Program-made: the position numbers and the translations under genes
Part shown: positions 57,755-64,000 of the stretch, piece by piece
Layout of the letters: each line of letters begins with the position of its first letter
Numbering within the stretch: position 1 is the first letter of the stretch
NCBI RefSeq assembly: GCF_020991275.1
Contig: NZ_JAJLQY010000008.1
Coordinates: forward strand, 1-64,000
DNA length: 64,000 nt
Origin: Actinocorallia sp. API 0066
Lineage (GTDB): Bacteria > Actinomycetota > Actinomycetes > Streptosporangiales > Streptosporangiaceae
Reading direction: 5' to 3'
Notes under the pieces: model-generated
What the model was told of the DNA's origin: nothing
The model's input: the letters and a program-made list of their open reading frames with translations, nothing else
Databases searched by the model: none

Positions 57755-60700
57755 GTGACCAGCGAACCGCACGAGCCCGTCCGCCCCGTCGCCGTCGTCG
57801 GCGTCGCGTGCCGCCTGCCCGGCGCGGCCGGGCCCCGCGCGTTCTGGACGCTGCTGCGCGAGGGCCGCGGCGCCGTGGGCGAGGCGCCCGCCGAACGCAC
57901 CACAAGGCTCGCGCCCGACCACCCCGGCGTCCGGTTCGGCGGCTACCTCGACGACATCGCCGGGTTCGACGCCGAGTTCTTCGGGATCTCGCCGCGCGAG
58001 GCCGCCGCGATGGACCCCCAGCAGCGGCTCCTCCTCGAAGTCGCCTGGGAGGCGTTCGAGGACGCCGGGATCGTCCCGGAAAGCGCGCGCGGCACGGCGG
58101 CCGGGGTGTTCGTCGGAGGGATCGCCGACGAGTACGCGGCGCTGTCCCGGCCCGGCGCCATCGGCAGGCACACGCTCACCGGCACGACCCGCGGCATCCT
58201 CGCGAACCGGCTCTCCTACGCGTTCGGGCTGCGCGGCCCCAGCCTCGCCGTGGACTCCGCCCAGTCGTCCTCCCTCGTCGCGGTGCACCTGGCGTGCGAG
58301 AGCCTGCGGCGCGGCGAATCGGAGCTGGCGCTGGCGGGCGGCGTCAACCTCATCGTCGACCCGGACGGGACGGCGGCCGTCGCCCGGTTCGGCGGGCTGT
58401 CTCCTGACGGGGCGTGCCACACCTTCGACAAGCGGGCCAACGGGTACGTGCGCGGCGAGGGCGCGGCGCTGCTTCTGCTCAAACCGCTCGACGCCGCTCT
58501 CGCGGACGGCGACCAGGTGTACGCGGTGCTGCTGGGCGGCGCCGTCAACAACGACGGCGCGACCGACGGCCTCACCGTGCCGAGCGCGGACGCGCAGGCC
58601 GACGTCATCCGGCGGGCCTGCGCCGCGTCCGGCATCTCCCCGGCCGACCTCCGCTACGTCGAACTGCACGGCACCGGCACACCCGTAGGCGACCCGCTGG
58701 AAGCGCGCGCGCTCGGCCTGGCCCGCCCTGAGGGGCCCGTCCTGCACGTCGGCTCCGTGAAGACGAACGTCGGCCACCTGGAGGGCGCCGCCGGGATCAC
58801 CGGCCTCCTCAAGACCGTCCTCAGCGTCGCCCACCGCGAACTCCCCGCCAGCCTCAACTTCACCGACCCCAACCCCGCCATCGACTTCACCGCCTGGCGC
58901 CTCCACGTCCGCACCACCCCAGGCCCCTGGCCCGGCGACCCCACCACCCCCCTCTTCGCCGGGGTCTCCTCCTGGGGCATGGGCGGCACCAACTGCCACC
59001 TCGTCCTCACCCAACCCCCCACCCCGACCACCAAGCCCTCGCTGGCGTCGGCTGAGGGTGGTGTCGGGGGGCCGTTGTTCTTGAGCGGGCGGAGTGAGGG
59101 GGCGGTTCGGGAGGCCGCGGGGCGGTTGCTGGGGGCGGGGGAGTTGCCGGTGGGGGTGGCGCGGGAGCTCGCGGTGCGGCGGACGGGGTTCGGGGTGCGG
59201 GCGGCGGTCTGGGGGGAGGTGCGGGCCGGGTTGGCGGCGGTCGCGGAAGGGAGGTCGGGGGCCGGAGTTGTCAGGGGGCGGGCGGTTTCTGGCGAGGTGG
59301 GGGTTCTGTTTCCGGGGCAGGGGAGTCAGCGGGTCGGGATGGGGTCGGGGGAGAGGGTCTATCGGGAGGCGTTCGAGGAGGTCGTGGGGGTTCTGGATCC
59401 GTTGCTGCCTCGGGGGTTGGCGGAGGTCGTCGCTGGGGTGGAGGGGAGCGAGGGGCTGCTGAACCGGACGGTGTTCACGCAGCCCGCGCTGTTCGCCGTC
59501 GAGGTGGCGTCCTATCGGCTGCTGGAGTCCTACGGGGTGCGGCCCGCGTTCGTCGCGGGGCACTCGATCGGCGAGGTCGCGGCGGCGCACGTCGCCGGGG
59601 TGCTCGACCTGGAGTCGGCGGCGGCGCTCATCGCGGCGCGCGGGCGGCTCATGGACGCGCTGCCGGACGGCGGCGGCATGCTCGCGGTCACCGCCTCCGC
59701 CGAGGACGCCGAGGGGCTCCTCGTCGATCTGGGGGACGCGGCGGCGGTCGCGGCGGTGAACGGGCCGTCGTCGGTCGTGCTGTCCGGCGAACTCGGCGCG
59801 CTGGAGACGGCGGCCGGGCGCGCGGCGGACGCCGGGTACCGGACCCGGTTCCTCGAGGTCAGCCACGCGTTCCACTCGCCGCTGATGGACCCGGTGCTCG
59901 CCGAGTTCCGCGCCGTCCTGTCCGGGCTGCGCTACGGCGAGGCGCGGCTGCCGTTCGTCTCGACGCTCACCGGCGACCTCGTCACCACCACGGACCCCGA
60001 CCACTGGGTCGAACACGCGCGCCGCCCCGTCCTGTTCGCCCGCGCGCTGGAACGCCTCGCCGAACTGGGCGCCGCCGCGCACGTCGAAGCCGGGCCCGGC
60101 ACCACACTGGCGACCCTCGCCCGCGACGCCGCCGCCACGCCCGTCGTGCCGCTGCTGGGCCGCGACGGAGACACCGCCGCGTCCCTCGCCCGCCTCTTCG
60201 CCACCGGAGTCCCCGTCGACTGGGCCGCCGTCTTCCCTCCGGCCCCGCGCGCGGCCCTCCCCACGTACCCCTTCCAGCGGACGCCCTACTGGCTGCCCGC
60301 CTCCGAGCCCGGTGCTTCCCGCCCTCCGGCCCCCGCCACCGCGACGCCTTCCACGGACGCGTCGGCCCTGCCCTCCCGGCCTGGAGCGGACGAGGCGCTG
60401 CGGCGCGCTGACGTCGAGCGCGTCGTCGTCGCGGAGCTCGCCGCCGTCCTCGGGTTCACCGACCCGGAGCGGGTCGCGCGGGACGTCGCGTTCCGTGAGC
60501 TGGGCCTCGACTCGCTCGGCCTGGTCGAGGTACGCGAGCGCGTCGGGGAGGCGTTGGGCGTCGTCCTCGACCCCGGTGCGCTCTTCGCCCATCCGACCGT
60601 GGACGCGCTCGTCGCCCTCCTCGCGACCGAGCCCGAACCGTCCGCGCGTGCCGGGCGCGGGCGCTCCGCCGAGGCGACGGCGCCGGACGACGATCCTGTC

Positions 60701-63700
60701 GTGATCGTCGGGATGGGCTGCCGCTATCCGGGCGGCGTACGGTCGCCGGAGGACCTGTGGAGGCTGCTCGCGGAGGGCGGTGACGCCATCGGCGCGTTCC
60801 CCGAGGACCGGGGCTGGGACCTGGACACCCTCTTCGACGACGAAGGCAGGCCCGGGACGTCGCTGACGCGGCGCGGCGGCTTCCTCGACGGCGTCGCCGA
60901 GTTCGACCCCGAGTTCTTCGGGATCAGCCCGCGTGAGGCGCTGGCGATCGACCCGCAGCAGCGGCTGCTGCTCCAGGTCGCCTGGGAGGCCCTGGAACGG
61001 GCTGGCATCGACCCGCAGACGCTCAAGGAGACGGACACAGGGGTCTTCGTCGGGGCGACCACGTCGGACTACACGCCGCGCCTGCACGAGGGCGACGGCG
61101 TCTCTGACGGCTACCTGCTGACGGGCGGCACCATGAGCGTCGCGTCCGGCCGGATCGCCTACGTGCTCGGCCTACGCGGCCCGGCCCTGACCGTCGACAC
61201 CGCCTGCTCGTCCTCACTCGTCGCCCTGGACCGGGCGGTCCGCTCGGTGCGCTCCGGCGAGTGCTCCCTGGCGCTCGCGGGCGGCGCTGCCGTGCTGGCG
61301 TCGCCCGGCATGTTCGTGGAGTTCTCCCGACAGCGCGGCCTCTCCCCGGACGGCAGGTGCCGCGCGTTCGGCGCCGACGCGGACGGCACGGGCTGGGCGG
61401 AGGGTGTCGGCATCCTCGTGGTCGAGCGGCTGTCGCGGGCCCGTCAGGCGGGCCACCGGGTCCTCGCCGTCGTCGCGGGCACGGCGGTCAACCAGGACGG
61501 CGCGAGCAACGGCCTCACCGCCCCCAACGGCCGCGCCCAGGAGGAGGTCATCGCCGACGCGCTGGCGGACGCGGGCCTGCGTCCCGCCGAGGTGGACGCG
61601 GTGGAGGCGCACGGTACGGGCACCCGCCTAGGCGACCCGATCGAGGCGCAAGCGCTCAGCGCCGCCTACGGGAGCGACCGGGACACCCCGCTTCTCCTCG
61701 GATCCCTGAAGTCCAACATCGGGCACGCCCAGGCGGCGGCGGGAGTAGGCGGCGTCATCAAGGTCGTGGAGGCGCTGCGGCACGGCGTCCTGCCCAGGAC
61801 GCTGCACGCCGACGAGCCCACGCCGCAGATCCCCTGGCCCGAGTCCGGCCTGGCGCTGCTCACCGAGGAGACGGCGTGGCCGGACCACGGCCGTCCGCGC
61901 CGCGCGGCCGTGTCCTCCTTCGGCATCAGCGGCACCAACGCCCACGTCATCCTCGAACAGGCTCCCGACGAGCCGCCCGCGCCGTCCGTACCGCCCACCG
62001 AAGGCACGGCCCCGCCCGTCCTGCTCTCCGCGCCCGACGAAGACGCGCTGCGCAGGCAGGCCGCCGCCCTGGCGGGCTTCCTCAGGGCCCGGCCGGAGAC
62101 CGACCCCTCGGACGTCGCGGCCGTCCTCGTGGGCCGCGCCCGGTTCCCGCACGGCGCGGCCCTCGCCCCCGACGCCTCCCTTGCCGACGCCCTACGCGCT
62201 CTGGCAGCAGGGGAGGCCGCTCCCGGCGCCGTCACGGGGACGACCGTGCGCGGCAGGACGGTGTTCGTCTTCCCCGGCCAGGGGTCGCAGTGGCCGGAGA
62301 TGGCGCGGACGCTGCTGGACGCCGATCCGGCCTTCCGCGCCAAGATCGACGAGGTGGCCGCGGCGTTCGCCCCGCACGTCTCGTGGTCGCTGCTCGACGT
62401 GCTGCGCGGCGCGCCGGCCGCGCCGACCCTGGACCGGGTCGATGTCGTCCAGCCCGTCCTGTTCGCGGTGATGGTCGCGCTCGCGGCGGTCTGGGAGGCG
62501 GCGGGCGTCCGGCCCGACGCGGTCGTGGGCCACTCGCAGGGCGAGATCGCCGCCGCGTACGTCGCCGGCGCGCTCGGCCTCGCGGACGCGGCGCGGCTGA
62601 TCACGCTGCGCAGCCAGGCGCTGCGGCGCGTGTCGGGCGGCATGGCCTCGGTGGCCCTGGGCGCCGCCGAGCTCGCCGCTCGCGGCTTCCTGGACGGCCT
62701 TGAGCTGGCGGTGCGCAACGGGCCGCGCTCGTCGGTCCTGGCGGGCGACACGGACGCGCTGGAGCGCGCCCTGGCCCGGCTGGAGGCCGACGGGGTGCGG
62801 GCCCGCAGGATCCCCGTCACCTACGCCTCGCACAGCGCCACCGTCGAGGAGGTGCGGGACGAACTCCTGGAGACGTTCGCGGACGTGCGCGGCGGCGAAG
62901 GGCACATCCCCGTCTACTCCTCGGTGACGGGCGAACGCGCCGACACCACAGGGTTCGACGCCGCCTACTGGTACCGCAACCTGCGCGACACCGTCCGATT
63001 CGAGGAGGCCGTCCACCGGCTCCTGGACGACGGGCACCGCCGCTTCGTGGAGATCAGCCCGCACCCCGTGCTGACGTTCGCCCTGGAGGAGATCCTCTCC
63101 GACCGGGGCGTCACGGGCGCGGTGGGCGGCACGCTCAAGCGCGACGACGGCGGCCCCGACGCCTTCCGCGGGGCGCTCGCCGCCGCCCACCTCGGCGGCG
63201 TCCCGGTGCCGTGGAAGCGGGGCGTCGTCCCTGAACTCGTCGCGGATCTGCCCGCCTACGCCTTCGACAGGCAGCGGTTCTGGCTGGCGCCCGCCCGCAG
63301 GGGCGCGGGCACGTCGCGGCACCCGCTGCTGGACGACGCGGTGCCGCTCGCCGACGGCGGCGCGCTGCTCACCGGCGCCCTCGACCCCGACCGGCTGCCC
63401 TGGCTCGCCGACCACGGCGTCCTCGGCCGCCCGCTCGTGCCCGGCGCCGCGTTCGCCGAACTCGCCCTGCACGCCGGGGCGCGCACCGGCGCGCCGGTCG
63501 TCGCCGAGCTGACCGTGCTCGCGCCGCTCCCGCTCGCCAGGGCCCGGCTGCAGCTGCGGGTGGAGCCCGCCGACGACGACGGCCGCCGCGCCTTCGAGGT
63601 CCACTCCCGCCCGTCCGACGACGCCGCCTGGACGCTGCACGCGCGCGGCGTCCTGGCCGAGACGGCAGCCGTGCCGCCTTCCCTCCCGGCTCCGGGCCGT

Positions 63701-64000
63701 CGCGCCGAGCAGGTGGACGTCCGCGCCGTCTACGACACCCTGTTCGCCCGGGGCTACGACTACGGACCCGCCTTCCAGGGACTCGCCTCCGCCACGCGTA
63801 GCGGCGCGGCGGGCAGGACCGAGATCCACGCCGTCGTGGCGGGCCCGGCCTCCGGCGACTTCGCCCTCCACCCGGCCCTCCTGGACGCCGCCCTGCACCC
63901 GGTCGTCGCCGGGCTCTTCGGCGACACCCCCGACCGCCCCCTCCTCCCGTTCGCCTTCGAGGGCCTGCGCGTGCACGCCCCCGCCCCCGAGACCCTGCAC
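57755..64000 (+). CDS. Type I modular polyketide synthase: KSQ-AT-ACP loading module, then KS-AT-DH (incomplete)
   Basis: Open for 2082 codons to the window edge; GTG at 57755 with AGGGGAGC upstream. Loading module: KS at about 10-430 with VDSAQSSSLVA (Gln170 replaces Cys, a KSQ decarboxylase); AT at about 514-838 with Ser604 in GHSIGE and HAFH at 704-707, which predicts malonyl-CoA; ACP at about 885-960 with Ser920 in GLDSLGLVEV. Module 1: KS at about 976-1404 with active Cys1151 (VDTACSSSL); AT at about 1504-1822 with Ser1594 in GHSQGE and YASH at 1690-1693, which predicts methylmalonyl-CoA; DH from about 1855 with His1887 in DHGVLGRPLVPG and Asp2044 in HPALLDAALHP. The chain should thus start with acetyl from malonyl and add a propionate unit. 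KR, ACP and later modules lie beyond the edge. The 59030-59470 stretch uses G- and T-ending codons unlike the rest. Confidence 0.95.
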   Translation, partial: MTSEPHEPVRPVAVVGVACRLPGAAGPRAFWTLLREGRGAVGEAPAERTTRLAPDHPGVRFGGYLDDIAGFDAEFFGISPREAAAMDPQQRLLLEVAWEAFEDAGIVPESARGTAAGVFVGGIADEYAALSRPGAIGRHTLTGTTRGILANRLSYAFGLRGPSLAVDSAQSSSLVAVHLACESLRRGESELALAGGVNLIVDPDGTAAVARFGGLSPDGACHTFDKRANGYVRGEGAALLLLKPLDAALADGDQVYAVLLGGAVNNDGATDGLTVPSADAQADVIRRACAASGISPADLRYVELHGTGTPVGDPLEARALGLARPEGPVLHVGSVKTNVGHLEGAAGITGLLKTVLSVAHRELPASLNFTDPNPAIDFTAWRLHVRTTPGPWPGDPTTPLFAGVSSWGMGGTNCHLVLTQPPTPTTKPSLASAEGGVGGPLFLSGRSEGAVREAAGRLLGAGELPVGVARELAVRRTGFGVRAAVWGEVRAGLAAVAEGRSGAGVVRGRAVSGEVGVLFPGQGSQRVGMGSGERVYREAFEEVVGVLDPLLPRGLAEVVAGVEGSEGLLNRTVFTQPALFAVEVASYRLLESYGVRPAFVAGHSIGEVAAAHVAGVLDLESAAALIAARGRLMDALPDGGGMLAVTASAEDAEGLLVDLGDAAAVAAVNGPSSVVLSGELGALETAAGRAADAGYRTRFLEVSHAFHSPLMDPVLAEFRAVLSGLRYGEARLPFVSTLTGDLVTTTDPDHWVEHARRPVLFARALERLAELGAAAHVEAGPGTTLATLARDAAATPVVPLLGRDGDTAASLARLFATGVPVDWAAVFPPAPRAALPTYPFQRTPYWLPASEPGASRPPAPATATPSTDASALPSRPGADEALRRADVERVVVAELAAVLGFTDPERVARDVAFRELGLDSLGLVEVRERVGEALGVVLDPGALFAHPTVDALVALLATEPEPSARAGRGRSAEATAPDDDPVVIVGMGCRYPGGVRSPEDLWRLLAEGGDAIGAFPEDRGWDLDTLFDDEGRPGTSLTRRGGFLDGVAEFDPEFFGISPREALAIDPQQRLLLQVAWEALERAGIDPQTLKETDTGVFVGATTSDYTPRLHEGDGVSDGYLLTGGTMSVASGRIAYVLGLRGPALTVDTACSSSLVALDRAVRSVRSGECSLALAGGAAVLASPGMFVEFSRQRGLSPDGRCRAFGADADGTGWAEGVGILVVERLSRARQAGHRVLAVVAGTAVNQDGASNGLTAPNGRAQEEVIADALADAGLRPAEVDAVEAHGTGTRLGDPIEAQALSAAYGSDRDTPLLLGSLKSNIGHAQAAAGVGGVIKVVEALRHGVLPRTLHADEPTPQIPWPESGLALLTEETAWPDHGRPRRAAVSSFGISGTNAHVILEQAPDEPPAPSVPPTEGTAPPVLLSAPDEDALRRQAAALAGFLRARPETDPSDVAAVLVGRARFPHGAALAPDASLADALRALAAGEAAPGAVTGTTVRGRTVFVFPGQGSQWPEMARTLLDADPAFRAKIDEVAAAFAPHVSWSLLDVLRGAPAAPTLDRVDVVQPVLFAVMVALAAVWEAAGVRPDAVVGHSQGEIAAAYVAGALGLADAARLITLRSQALRRVSGGMASVALGAAELAARGFLDGLELAVRNGPRSSVLAGDTDALERALARLEADGVRARRIPVTYASHSATVEEVRDELLETFADVRGGEGHIPVYSSVTGERADTTGFDAAYWYRNLRDTVRFEEAVHRLLDDGHRRFVEISPHPVLTFALEEILSDRGVTGAVGGTLKRDDGGPDAFRGALAAAHLGGVPVPWKRGVVPELVADLPAYAFDRQRFWLAPARRGAGTSRHPLLDDAVPLADGGALLTGALDPDRLPWLADHGVLGRPLVPGAAFAELALHAGARTGAPVVAELTVLAPLPLARARLQLRVEPADDDGRRAFEVHSRPSDDAAWTLHARGVLAETAAVPPSLPAPGRRAEQVDVRAVYDTLFARGYDYGPAFQGLASATRSGAAGRTEIHAVVAGPASGDFALHPALLDAALHPVVAGLFGDTPDRPLLPFAFEGLRVHAPAPETLH

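Noticed and set aside
57740-61087. 1115-codon minus-strand open frame opposite the PKS
   Set aside because: It is a high-GC antisense shadow; composition is Arg/Pro/Gly-rich and the plus strand carries an unmistakable KS-AT-ACP protein.

Overview
The window is very GC-rich, gene-dense DNA with many GTG (and a few TTG) starts, overlapping stop/start codons, F420-type LLM oxidoreductases, many TetR, GntR, PucR and MmyB regulators and a modular polyketide synthase. It points to a filamentous high-GC actinobacterium (Streptosporangiales/Thermomonosporaceae such as Actinomadura would fit). This is an inference from style; there is no rRNA or other marker gene in the window.

Left third (0-31 kb): acyl-CoA metabolism and regulation. 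0.2-10.4 kb is a catabolic locus around a FadR-type GntR regulator. It holds a thiolase, two hotdog-fold (de)hydratases, two acyl-CoA dehydrogenases (one with a single-base frameshift), a CitE-type lyase, a CaiB-type CoA transferase and an acyl-CoA ligase. CoA transferase plus MaoC hydratase plus CitE lyase is the enzyme set used for itaconate-like C5 dicarboxylates. An AT-rich motif recurs at the promoters of the locus. Then come a secreted beta-propeller/PKD protein, an MmyB regulator with a truncated inverted copy, a hydrolase, a TetR with acetyl-CoA synthetase, a GAF-LuxR regulator, a membrane NACHT ATPase, an aldehyde dehydrogenase remnant, an ArsR-SulP operon, an MMPL exporter facing a double-TetR protein across a 34-bp palindrome, an esterase and propionyl-CoA synthetase.

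Middle (31-43 kb): an MFS exporter, a lipase/PucR pair, an F420 oxidoreductase, an Lrp regulator facing an AzlC/AzlD amino acid exporter, and an SDR with two acyl-CoA dehydrogenases facing a TetR.

43-52 kb is unusually rich in degenerate tandem repeats. They include a roughly 570-bp in-frame Thr/Gly-rich insert in a threonine-dehydratase-like gene, a pentamer satellite, and two arrays of a palindrome with the geometry TCTTG-N7-CAAGA, which also occurs as one perfect site at a TetR promoter. A 65-bp hairpin repeat occurs three times in tandem here, once near 17.7 kb, and once in frame inside the acyl-CoA ligase at 8.4 kb. An LLM/SnoaL-like operon carries two sites matching the KstR consensus.

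Right end (52-64 kb): a family 9 glycosyltransferase with a coupled 31-codon upstream ORF, then a divergent biosynthetic operon: KASIII-like enzyme, free ACP, E2-type acyltransferase, alpha/beta hydrolase, type II thioesterase and a type I PKS (KSQ-AT-ACP, then KS-AT-DH..., running off the window). The first four correspond to four of the five conserved tetronate-forming genes. The FkbH-like glyceryl-ACP synthase that normally completes the set is not in the window.
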